Notes under the pieces: model-generated
Told to the model about the DNA's origin: nothing
Seen by the model: the letters and a program-made list of their open reading frames with translations, nothing else
The model's database searches: none
Position numbers and translations under genes: made by a program
From: Adenophora triphylla var. japonica
Lineage: Eukaryota; Streptophyta; Magnoliopsida; Asterales; Campanulaceae
Reading direction: 5' to 3'
DNA: 64,000 nt
Assembly (NCBI GenBank): GCA_022495995.1
Contig: JAFEMH010002080.1
Location: 310,001-374,000, forward strand
Shown here: positions 35,352-46,378 of the stretch, piece by piece
Numbering within the stretch: the first letter of the stretch is position 1
Layout: the number at the start of each line of letters is the position of its first letter

Positions 35352-35664
35352 TACTCCCTCCGTCCCGCTCGAAAGGGCAATTTTGCCTCCTAGCACGAAA
35401 ATTAAGAAATGAATAAGGAAAGTGATGTAAGAAAGAGAAAAAGGTTAAATATTGTGAGTATGAAAAATTAAATAGGAGAGAGAATGAGTGGGAGGAATAG
35501 TTAGGAGAGAGAATGTTGTGAGTGTAAAAGTAAAGTAGGAGAGAGAATGAGTGGGGTAGGAAGAGTAAAAAAATAATAAAAACTTTCCTTTTTGGGGTTG
35601 TGCCCTTTTAAATGGGACGCCCAAAAAGGAAATTTGTACCCTTTCGGACGGGACGGAGGGAGTA
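35352..35664. mobile_element. Stowaway-like MITE
   Basis: The ends are TACTCCCTCCGTCCCGCTCG and CGGACGGGACGGAGGGAGTA. The inverted arms are well preserved and continue into GAAAGGGCA/TGCCCTTT. The length is about 313 bp. Confidence 0.88.
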
Positions 35665-36226
35665 TCATTTTTTAAAGTAAATATATTTTAATATATCTCT
35701 GTTGTTATGATAAAAATAATAATATAAAATTAAATAAGTTACTATCCTGTTCCAAAATAAATGTTCAATTTTTGTATTTTTTAAATTTAATCATTTTGGA
35801 ATTTTTGGACTAAAGGGATATATTTATTAGAAAAATATAACAATTTTATTTAGGGAAAAGGGGTGTATTTGAGTATTTGGTGTTACATATTCAAATTTAT
35901 CTTCAATAGCAATTAAATATTTGACAATGTAGTGTACACTGTACACAGAATAACTAAAAAGGGAGATTGTAGGAAGGGCCGATAATGCTGACCCAACTTT
36001 GGTAGGACCGGGCGGGCGGGCGGGTGGGTTCAATCCCTTGTTTTAATCCCTCGTCGTTTTGTGATTGCTTTCTTAATTAAGCACATGTTACATTACTTCT
36101 ACTCCTTAATCTACAACTTCATATAATTAGTATGTATTTTAGAGCTAATTAATACTTCTAGAAGTTGATGACATATCACACGTGGATATATTATTTAAAG
36201 ATGGGATCTTTTGGTAGCTCTTCAAT
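35665..36226. other. AT-rich intergenic stretch
   Basis: I see no gene. A short run of GGGC repeats occurs at about 36009-36025. Confidence 0.5.
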
Positions 36227-36235
36227 CTAAAATAA

Positions 36236-36769
36236 CGTAAAATCTAGGAAGAAACGCGTTTCTCCATAAGTTATGGAGAAACGGGTTACGGGTATCCAGA
36301 ACCTTTTGAAAGGATATCCAGAAACTTTTTGTATTGGTCATGACCTTGTCCCATGGTTACTTCTGGATATCAGTCTCAAAGGTTCTGGATATCCAGAACC
36401 CTTTGAAAGGATATCCAGAAGCTTATGAAAGTGATATCCAGAAACCTTCAAAATGATATCCAGAAACTTTCAAAATGTTTCTGGATATTCATTGATGGTT
36501 TACGGATATACATTTGAAGGTTTTACGGATATCCGTAAACCTTCAATAAGCAATTTCTGGTCTTGGCCTTGGATTTGGCTTCAAATCTATTTTTTCTGGA
36601 TATCCGCCCAAAGGCTTCTGGATATCCGTTCCAAAGCTTCTGGATATCCAGAACCCTTTGAGACTGATATCCAGAAATTTTCTTCTGGTTATCAAACGTA
36701 TAGCTTCTGGCTATTAAAAACGCGTTTCTCCATAGTTATGGAGAAACGCGTTTCTCAGCAGACCTACTC
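36236..36769. mobile_element. Small MULE-like element, copy 2, with GGATATCC palindrome array
   Basis: A 534-bp element flanked by the 9-bp repeat CTAAAATAA (36227-36235 and 36770-36778). Both ends carry the block AGAAACGCGTTTCTCC followed by a short ATAAcTTAT-type hairpin, in inverted orientation. The interior is a loose array of TTCTGGATATCCAGAA and close variants (about a dozen), itself a palindrome. No ORF is likely to be translated. Confidence 0.8.
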
Positions 36770-36901
36770 CTAAAATAAACATCGTTAAGTTATATTTTTT
36801 TTTTCAAAATAATCGAATTTCACTTTTAGCCAAACTTGTAATGATCATGAAATGTTATGTAAAAATTTGTGCACATTTACTTTATTCCTTATATTTGAAT
36901 C

Positions 36902-37415
36902 GAGGTGGTCTTGCGAAAAACGCGTTTTTTTTTAAGCTTAAGAAAAACGTGTTTTACACTGGCACTTCATAACACTAACGCTGACACTTTTTACACTGAC
37001 ACTTTGTTACATTAACACTGACACTTTTTTACAATGACACTTAATATACATGTACAGGCACTCTTTTACACTGGCACTTTGTTACACTGACACTGACACT
37101 TTGTTACACTAACACTGACACTTTTTACACTGACACTTAATATACATGCACTGACACTTTTTTACACTGGCACTTTGTTACACTAACACTGACACTTTGT
37201 TAAACTGGCACTTTGTTATACATGCACCGGCACTTGTTATACATGCACTGACACTTTGTTATACTGGCACTTTGTTAAATTGGCACTGACACTTTTTTAC
37301 ACTAGCACTTTGTTATACATGCACTGACACTTTGTAACACTGATACTTTGTTAAACTGGCACTGACACAAACGAAAAAAACAAAACAAGTTTTTCGCTTT
37401 TCCTGAGATTTTGGC
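36902..37415. mobile_element. Small MULE-like element, copy 3, with CACTGACACTTT array
   Basis: A 514-bp element flanked by the 9-bp repeat ATTTGAATC (36893-36901 and 37416-37424). The left end has GCGAAAAACGCGTTTT next to an AAGCTTAAG hairpin. The inverted right end has GCCAAAATCTCAGGAAAAG and GCGAAAAAC. The interior consists almost wholly of 12-17-bp variants of CACTGACACTTTGTTA. An unoccupied relative of this target is at 55150-55260. Confidence 0.8.
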
Positions 37416-37555
37416 ATTTGAATCAATCTTAATACTAAAAATTAAGAAGTTCAGACACAAAATTCAATACAATGAATTTTGCAGAGTTCATTAAATTTAT
37501 TAACTCTTTTGCAATAACTATATGTTGGATTAGGGGTTCAATCAAATTTTGGATT

Positions 37556-37966
37556 TACTCCCTCCGTCCCAGACCAAGGGTATATGGGGGGAATTTCACG
37601 CTTCTTAAGAAATTTTTTAAAAAATGAATAAAAGTTAAATGTGAGATAGGGAATAGTAATTAAATGTGTGGTAGAAAATATGAGAGATAATGTAAAAGTT
37701 AAATGTGTGGTAGGGAATAGGAGAGAGAATGTAAAAGTTAAAAATATTTAATAGGAGAGAGAATGAGTGGGAGGAATAGTAGTTAAATGTGTGGTAGGAA
37801 ATAGGAGAGAGAATGTATAAGGATATAATGAATGGTTTTTTTGTAAATATATGAAGATGATAAGGGTATTAATATATTCAAAAACTTGCCTTTTTTGGAA
37901 ATGAACTTTTGGTCTGGGACGTCCCAAAAGGGAAAGATGAACCCTTGATCTGGGACGGAGGGAGTA
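37556..37966. mobile_element. Stowaway-like MITE
   Basis: TACTCCCTCCGTCCCAGACC and the inverted end GATCTGGGACGGAGGGAGTA. It is about 411 bp, longer than its relatives because GTTAAATGTGTGGTAGG words repeat inside. Confidence 0.87.
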
Positions 37967-38044
37967 CTACATTTCGTATCATATTATTCATACCATCTCT
38001 TCTTAAACAATCAATTATTCAGGTTCCCGCACCTGGATCACGAA

Positions 38045-39029
38045 TGAAATTGTCAATGGCGATTTGTAAGTGTTATAAAAAAAATTGGTAACACAACTGA
38101 TAACACTTACAGTAACACACACAACCAGAGTTTAAGAACAGTTTGTAAAAAACAAGTTTTTCAGCGAAAATAAACACAAGAAATAGTTTTGTTCAAGTTA
38201 TATAAATATATAACTTGAGTGTGTCGCTTGGGCGAGATATTCTATTCCCAATGAAATATGATTACAAGACCGAATGTTTCCTAACTATAAAACAATGATG
38301 TACTAGGAACTTAATAAGATCAAATACGAAATTCTATCCTAGCCATGACACAATCAAATTCAATGACTTTAAAGGTGGAAAATAATTTATGGAAGGAAGA
38401 ATCTAATAGAGCCGAGGAGTATTTAATCTTCTCTTGTGCAAGTTGTGTGTGATTTCTCGACATATTGCTCTTATTTACACACTCACCTATTTATAGCCTT
38501 CAAATGATTGTAGGCTACTCTTATTAACAACTTGAAACTGATTCAGATAAGTGGTTGAGCATGTGGCGCTAAAGAAATGGTTAACATCCTTGAATATAGC
38601 AACCATATTTATTTGAGCTCAAGTCCTAGCTTTGGTCTCTTGTACCCACGTGCTCTTCTGTACTTGTACTCTTCTATTTTTAGCAACTTTAGCTTTGAAC
38701 AAGTCTTCCCACGTGATTCTTCCATTTACACAAGTTATGCATAATCTCCATTTATGTGTAACTTTCCTTGACTCATTATTTCATGCTTGTAGCTTATCTC
38801 CATATTGTTATAACCTGTATTTTATTTTAGACTAACAACAAACATATATCTTGCAGGTATAGTTATACATTAGTACAATATAACATATGAAAGAAATGTC
38901 CAACTATCATTTAGACAGTGTCTGATAACACTGTAAAAGTGCTGTCAGCACTTGTTATAACACATTTGTCTGATAACACTTAGAGGGTGTTAGCAGTACT
39001 TGTGTTAACACCACTATACTGCACTTACA
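38045..39029 (-). repeat. 3' LTR of the SIRE-type element
   Basis: 985 bp, plus reading TGAAATTG to GCACTTACA. A minus-strand TATAAATAG box is at about 38495-38487. The purine tract ACTGAGGGGGAGTT (minus strand) follows at about 39030-39044. Confidence 0.88.
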
Positions 39030-39129
39030 AACTCCCCCTCAGTTGTACATTTCTTCATTAACACTAAAGTGCTTGTACCTGCAAAAATTTGTTAGCCAAA
39101 TAACAATTTCATCAAACACATCAATAATT

Positions 39130-39607
39130 TGATGGAACATAAACGATCCATTACACATGAACCGACTCATAACTAGATTAAGAAGAGAAGGAGAAGAAGA
39201 AGACGGAAGCGTGTACCTTGTGATTCCATGATTGTTCTTAGTCTTGTTCTTGATGAAGTAAGAAGATAGTCTTTAAAGAAGAGAGGAGTAGATCTTCTAA
39301 GTGATTGTGCCTTATTCTCTTGTCTTCTTTGATCTTTATGAAGAGTTTATAAATGAGAAAATAATCAAAATTTCAGTCCTTTCTATGGCTGATGGAATGG
39401 CCTTTATATAGGAAGGGAATAGGCACCTCACTTAGGGACTACACCTATTCATGTATAAGAGTTTACCATTATGCCCATCATTTAATGGTAGCCTTATACT
39501 ATGGAATTCTACACATTATGTTGAGTTCTATACTTTATACCATATATTATAATATTGATCATTATATTATTAAGTATTTATATGTTATATTAATCTATGT
39601 TCTTACA
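39130..39607 (-). repeat. 3' LTR of the nested copia element
   Basis: 478 bp, plus reading TGATGGAACATAAACG to GTTCTTACA. The TATATAAAGG promoter box reads on the minus strand at about 39410-39401. Confidence 0.93.
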
Positions 39608-39975
39608 ATCTCCCACTTGGATTATTATAACATATACCTTCACTTAATAAAATTCTTTTAATCATTTTTATAACACAAATGACAACCCTTATGTGCACTT
39701 TGTTGTCATTCGAAACGAATCCCGTCCATTAGTCATATAAGTATAAGGACTAAAGGAGCAGTCGTTGTAATTGATTCGCAACTAAACCCACATTAATCAC
39801 ATATATATATCCAACTAAATGACATAGATTAAGTATAGATATGTAGCATGGAATATTAACGAATATATATGAAGAATGCATATATATATTCTCCAACTAG
39901 TCCTACTTTTAACCAAATGCGATCAAAATTAAAAACAACACAAGGAAATAGAAAACATTAAAAACTCCCACTGAT

Positions 39976-41475
39976 TTAAGCATTATCAAAAGTTATTACA
40001 CCCATATGAGCAACATGCTCGTGAAATACTAAAGGAGATAATGCCTTAGTAAATGGATCCGCTAACATGGAGTTTGTACCAATAAGTTCTATTTCTATGT
40101 GTTCATTTTGTACTCTCTCTCTTACAACAAGAAACTTAATATCTATATGCTTAGATTTAGATGAACTCTTGTTGTTGTTGGAGTACAATACTGCGGCTCT
40201 ATTGTCATAATATAACTTAAGCGGTCTTTCAACACCTTTGACAATTCGCAGCCCTTCTATGAATTTTCGCAGCCATATAGCTTGATTGGATGCCTCGTAG
40301 CAAGCAACAAATTCGGCTTCCATGGTGGAAGTAGTAACTAATGTTTGCTTGGCACTTCTCCAAGATATCGCTCCACCGGCCAAAGTGAAGACATAACCCG
40401 ATGTCGATTTGCGACTATCTTGGCATCCAGCAAAGTCGGAATTGGAAAAACCAATGATCTCAAGATGATCCGACTTTGTATATGTAAGTAAGTAGTTCTT
40501 CGTGTTTTGTAAGTATCTCATCACTCTTTTGGCTGCGACCCAATGTTCTCTTCCCGGATTGCTTTGATATCGCCCAAGCATGCCAACAATAAAGGCAAGA
40601 TCTGGGCGAGTACAGACTTGAGCATACATTAGGCTTCCTACTGCCGATGCGTAAGGGATATTTTCCATATACTTGGTTTCAAGATTATTTTTAGGACATT
40701 GATTTAGACTGAACTTATCTCCCTTAGAGACCGGGGTGTCATGTGGTTTACAATTTTCCATGCTAAACCTTTGTAATACCTTCTCTATATAGCTCTTTTG
40801 TGATAATCCTAACATACCCCGTGAGCGATCACGATGTATTTGGATTCCCAATACAAAAGAAGCTTCTCCAAGATCTTTCATCTCAAATTTGTTTGAGAGA
40901 AATTTCTTGGTTTCCTTAAGAAGGTCCTTATCATTACTAGCAAGTAAAATGTCATTCACATATAAGACCAAAAATATAAATCTACTCCCACTGAACTTAT
41001 GGTACACACAATCTTCACCAAGATTCATTTCAAAACCGAATGAAAGAATAACTTGGTTAAATTTTAAGTACCATTGACGAGATGCTTGCTTAAGCCCATA
41101 AATGGATTTCTTGAGTTTACAAACTAGTTGACTAGTTTGATCCGAATCAGTCACCATTTCTGGTTTCTTCATATAAATAGTTTCCTCAATGTCGCCATTG
41201 AGAAAAGCTGTATTTACATCCATTTGATGAAGCTCAAGGTCAAAATGTGCCACTAAAGCCATAATGATCCTAAAAGCATTTTTAGAGGATACTGGTGAAA
41301 ATGTTTCTTTGTAATCAATGCCTTCTTTTTGAGTAAATCCTTTAGAGACAAGACGAGCCTTATGTCTTTCCACATTACCTTGTGAATTCCTTTTGGTCTT
41401 AAAGATCCATTTACATCCGATGGGTTTCACATTCTTAGGTAATGGGACAAGATCCCAAACGTCATTATCATTCAT
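39976..41475 (-). pseudogene. Nested copia RT and RNase H
   Basis: 499 codons. Reverse transcriptase begins in the NDNDVWDLVPLPKNVKPIGC segment. It has the QMDVNTAFLNGDIEETIYM core and the catalytic region FLVLYVNDILLASND (YVND where YVDD is usual; Asp to Asn). RNase H follows with GFSNSDFAGCQDSRKSTSG and the ADPFTKAL end. The frame is open to its natural stop. Upstream it is separated only by an in-frame TGA (41503-41505). Confidence 0.92.
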
Positions 41476-41505
41476 GGATTTTAACTCTTCATTTATGGCA
41501 TCAAT

Positions 41506-41772
41506 TCACTTATGAGAATTTGGACCACTAATGGCTTCATGGAAGGTGATTGGCTCATCTCCCACTAAACCTAACGGTTCCTCATTCTCGGCAAGATATA
41601 CATCATAATAATCCGGTATAGCACTCCTTCTTGCTCTATTAGATCTTCTTAATGGCACTGGTTCTTCTTGATTTTGAGGGTGTTGAATTTCCTCATCAAC
41701 ATTTTCATGTTGTTCATTAATAGGAGAATTAACGTCATTTTGAATTATATGTTCTTGTCGAATTTCAGGCAC
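41506..41772 (-). pseudogene. Nested copia integrase-RT linker
   Basis: An acidic linker with PLRRSNRARRSAIPDYY, the conserved region just before RT in copia polyproteins. It shares the RT frame; only one TGA, at a site where Trp is usual, separates them. A one-base frameshift near 41825 separates it from the integrase part. Confidence 0.85.
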
Positions 41773-42086
41773 AACTGCTTGATTTTCGATAGGAACTATA
41801 GGAAGAGGTATAGAAACGAATTCCTCTTCTATTCTTCAAATTCAAAATTACTATTCAAATTTTCCCCTTTAAATTCAACATCCTCAAAGAACCTAGCATT
41901 TCCCGTCTCGAAAAAGGTTCTAGTCTTTGGATCATAGAATTTATATCCCCTAGATCTTTGAGAATACCCTACAAAATAACTACTAACGGTCTTAGCGTCC
42001 AACTTTCCTTCGTTAGGTCTATAAGGCCTAGCTTCGGCTGGACAACCCCAAACATGAAGATGATTAAGGGACGGTTTCTTACCGGT

Positions 42087-44153
42087 TCATAATTCATAAG
42101 GGGCTTTGTTAGTAGCTTTTGAAGGAGCTCTATTAAGTAGGTAGGTTGCGGTTTTCAAAGCATCGCCCCATAATGAGTGAGGTAAAGAAGTACAAGAGAC
42201 CATACTTCTTACCATATCCTTAAGGGTTCTATTACGTCTCTCGGATACACCATTCATGCTAGGTGTCCCCGGCATGGTGTAGTGAGGGACAATCCCACAC
42301 TCTTCCAAATAGCGAGCAAAAGGACCCGAACGTTGTTCTCCCGAACCGTCATTCCGATCGTAGTATTCACCACCACGATCGGATCTAACGTTCTTAATAG
42401 TCTTTTCAAGTTGATTTTCAACTTCGGTTTTAAAAGACTTGAAAACGTCCAATGATTGAGACTTTTCATGAAGTAAATAAATGTATCCATAACGAGAGAA
42501 GTCATCTATGAACGTAATAAAATATGTTTGTCCGTTCCATGAAGGGGTAGGGAACGGTCCACATATGTCCGTATGAATTAGTTCTAAGACTTTTGTAGCT
42601 CTCAAGGATTCATTTTTGTTTGTACTATTCGTAAATTTTCCCTTAAGGCATTCAATACAAAAGTTATTTTTCGGAGTATCAAGCTTATGTGGTATTCCCT
42701 CGGACACAAGCTTGTCAATTCTCCTTTTGGAGATATGACCCAAACGCCTATGCCACAAGGTATAAGAGTTTTTACTTGAAAACTTTCGTTTTATGCCTCG
42801 AGAGTTAGTTTCATTATTATGGGACTCATTTAATGAATTGACTGTGTCAAGTAAATATAGATTATCAATATATGACAAAGAACTAGTACCAAAAAGCTTT
42901 GAATCAAAATATAAATTGCATTTATTATTACCGAAGATGCAAGAATAACCTTCTCGATCTAATGTAGTGACGGAAATTAAATTCCGTCTAAATGATGGAA
43001 TAATAAATACATTGTTCAAAACCAAAAAGTAACCAGTACTCAAGGATAATCTATAAGTCCCTATGCCTTCCACCTCTATCGACTTTCCAGCTCCCATGTA
43101 GATGAATCTTTCACCTTCATTAGGCGTTCGGTAGTTCAGGCAACCCTGCATACATGAACTTATGTGAGTAGTTGCACCGGAGTCTAACCACCATGAATAC
43201 GAAGGATTTGAAACTAAATTAGCTTCAGTACAAACAAAGCTAAATGACATACCTTTCTTAATTCGCCATTGGCGATACTTAGGGCAGTCGGGCTTCATGT
43301 GAGTGGGGTCCTTGCAAAAGAAGCACTTTTTCACCTTTTGATCATTTGATGATCCTTTAGGCTTCTTTGATGCAACCGCAATCTCCTTACATTTTCTCTT
43401 AATCCCACGAGAAGAGGTAGATGCATAATGTGCACTTTCGGGTTTGGTGTGTTTCAACCTATCTTCTTCCTCCGTGACATGTGAAATTAATTCATTAATA
43501 TTCCACTTGTCCTTTTGACAATTATAGGTCGTTTCAAAATGACCAAATTGTGAAGGAAGAGAAATTAAAGCCAAATGCACAAGCAAGTCTTCCGATAAGT
43601 CCAACTTGAGTGCTTTTAATTTCGTTGATAGATGAAACATCTCCATTATGTATTCCCTTAGGTTTTCGGTGCCCTTATACCTCATGGAAACAAGCTTCCT
43701 CAAGGTAGCACTTGTTTCCGATTTATCGCTTTTTGCAAAGCGTTGTTCTAGGGCATCTAGGAAACCTTTTGCACCATCATCCTCGGAGTCACTGTTCAGA
43801 AACGTCTCCGGGACTGCATTCTTAATTATGCTTAGGCTGACGCGATTAGAACGCTTCCACCTCTCTGAACTTAAGCGGTCTTCCGCAGTGCTTTTATCAG
43901 TTAGAGGGGCAGGAGCTTGTTCTCTTAATGCGAGGTCAAGGTCCAAACAGCCTAAGACCATAATAATCTTGTTTTTCCAAGTTTTAAAGTTTGTCCCAGT
44001 TAGCAAAGGAATTGAGTTTAAGGCAGTAGTAACAGAAGAAGCACTGATCAAATCTGAATGAAGAGAACAAAAGAATGAAACAAAACATGTATAAGAAACT
44101 ACACAATGATTAATTATATCAAAATGAATTCCATCATAATAAAAGATAATCAA
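42087..44153 (-). pseudogene. Nested copia gag, protease and integrase
   Basis: 688 codons. A gag region (NFKTWKNKIIMVLGCLDLDLAL) includes the zinc knuckle CFFCKDPTHMKPDCPKY. The protease site is WWLDSGATTHIS. The GAG-pre-integrase segment is LWHRRLGHISKRRI...CIECLKGK. The integrase core (HTDICGPF, FIDDFSRYGYIYLL, SDRGGEYY and a Glu in NGVSERRNR) is complete. The gag start is likely near 44050; the extra codons before it belong to the leader. The frame ends at TGA 42087-42089, again where Trp is expected (YEL-stop-TGKKPS). Confidence 0.9.
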
Positions 44154-45462
44154 TATGACATCAAGACTAATCTTTGGATTGCGAATTGACTCACAATTTG
44201 ATTTATCTTAGGATAAACAAATAGCTTTAAACAACACATTTTAAATACTTGCCTTCCTTTGGGCCGGATCAAGTATAAATAATGTCCTAAAATTTAAGGT
44301 ACTTGTTTCCCGGTAATAAAGAATATAAACGATTCACTTTAAACACCCGCCTTCCTTTGGGATGGGTCACAGCATTTAAAATGACCAAAAGTTTAGTTCA
44401 ATTATTACCCCATGAATGTAAACACTTAGTCAATAACAAGGTCTCCTTTGGGAAACAAGCATGTTATCACATATCAATATTTACATTCATCACTTTAAAA
44501 AATTTGTATTTAAATAACGTAAATTGCTTTGGCAACAATATTATTTAAACAATGAATAAATTTGTTTAAGCACATAATTAATCATACTTTAGGGCACTTA
44601 AGACTTTAAGGTAATTTCTGAAAATTTTTAAATGGTAAAGAAACAAACGAAATTTATTAATAAAAGACAATATCCTTTTGTTCTACCCGTCCATTTTTAA
44701 AGTTTGATAACTCTAAGAACCGCCGAAGCGCGACTGGTGTCCAGATACTATAATTTATTAATAAATTATCACAAATGACCAAAAGGGCACGAATGACCAA
44801 AAGGGTGTAGTTCTATAAACATTTAAGCTTCTGCATACATGGGCGGTCGCTCAGGTCAAGGTGGGCGACCGCCCAAGCTTCAATTCCATAAATATTCAAG
44901 TCGCTGTACACATGGGAGACCGCCCAGGTCAAGATGGGAGACCGCCCAAGCTGCATTTCCACAAACATTGAAGTTGCTGTACATATGGACGACCGCCCAG
45001 ATCAAGATGGGCGACCGCCCATGTGCCCAGTGCCCAGATTTGACAAAAAGTCACCATTTTTAACACCCTCGGAGGGCGCCGGGCCCTTTGCCAGGACAAC
45101 AAGCCATAACACCCAATTAGACTATCAATTCTTAACTTAATGGTGAATCAATATTCAACCAAAGCAAGTAGATCTGCATACTCACATCACATTTTTAAAT
45201 GCGTGGCTATGCATATGAACAAACTCACAACACATCCAAGGATGGTGGCTATGTTCAAAAATGGGATAATCTTACATTAAGAATTGAAAGCCTTGTGAGT
45301 AAATTTATAATTTAGAAGTAACATAATACTCTAGAATCTGAATTTAGAGTATGATAATTAAAGAACACATGATAAACATAGAATCTTTTCAAGAATTAAA
45401 AGCATAAGGCTTTACAAGAAACTCAAACTCAATCTAGTATATGAGCAGGCTCTGATACCAAT

Positions 45463-46092
45463 TGATGGAACATAAATGATCCATTACACATGAACCGACT
45501 CATAACTAGATTAAGAAGAGAAGGAGAAGAAGAAGACGGAAGCGTGTACCCTGTGATTCCATGATTGTTCTTAGTCTTGTTCTTGATGAAGTAAGAAGAT
45601 AGTCTTTAAAGAAGAAAGGAGTAGATCTTCTAAGTGATTGTGCCTTATTCTCTTGTCTTCTTTGATCTTTATGAAGAGAAGAAGAAGACGGAAGCGTGTA
45701 CCTTGTGATTCCATGATTGTTCTTAGTCTTGTTCTTGATGAAGTAAGAAGATAGTCTTTAAAGAAGAGAGGAGTAGATCTTCTAAGTGATTGTGCCTTAT
45801 TCTCTTGTCTTCTTTGATCTTTATGAAGAGTTTATAAATGAGAAAATAATCAAAATTTCAGTACCTTCTATGGCTGATGGAATGGCCTTTATATAGGAAG
45901 GGAATATGCATCTCACTTAGGGACTACACCTATTCATGTATAAGAGTTTACCATTATGCCCATCATTTAATGGTAGCCTTATACTATGGAATTCTACACA
46001 TTATGTTGAGTTCTATACTTTATACCATATATTATAATATTGATCATTATATTATTAAGTATTTATATGTTATATTAATCCATGTTCTTACA
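45463..46092 (-). repeat. 5' LTR of the nested copia element with 152-bp duplication
   Basis: 630 bp, exactly 152 bp longer than its partner. The segment from about 45525 to 45676 (AAGAAGACGGAAGCGTGTAC to TTTATGAAGAG) is repeated directly after itself. The two copies differ at a few sites (ACCCTGTG versus ACCTTGTG). Confidence 0.9.
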
Positions 46093-46378
46093 TAATTAAC
46101 TCCCCTTAATTAAGGAGCTAACTACAATTGATCAAACTCAAACTAATTATTCAAATCAGAAATTTGATCAAAATCAAATTCTAACAACTAGTTTTAAATG
46201 TTTAATCCAAACTAACAAAAAAATAATATCTCAAGATAAACCAACACAAAAACAATCAACATGTCAAGTTTAAACAACCCACAAAAACTTAAACATCAAA
46301 TTGTTTTAAAACCAACATAAAATAATTGTTTTGAGAATACACCAACCACCAAAAAATGGTTCCAACTGCCATACCACA

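Larger units (their letters stand above)
39130..46092 (-). mobile_element. Complete Ty1/copia retrotransposon nested in the SIRE element
   Basis: 6,963 bp with the target duplication TAATT (39125-39129 and 46093-46097). The LTRs are 39130-39607 (478 bp) and 45463-46092 (630 bp); the longer one holds a 152-bp internal tandem duplication. The primer site TTGGTATCAGAGCC (minus strand) lies inside the right LTR and fits initiator Met tRNA. The purine tract AAGTGGGAGAT adjoins the left LTR. gag-pol is minus-strand and almost continuous: two Trp-to-TGA stops and one frameshift. By eye, LTR divergence is about 1.5%. A minus-strand TATATAAA box lies in each LTR. Confidence 0.95.

Noticed and set aside
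38045..39029. Region near 38045 as an unrelated intergenic spacer
   Set aside because: The matching ACGAA duplication, TG..CA ends, TATA box and adjacent purine tract show that it is an LTR.
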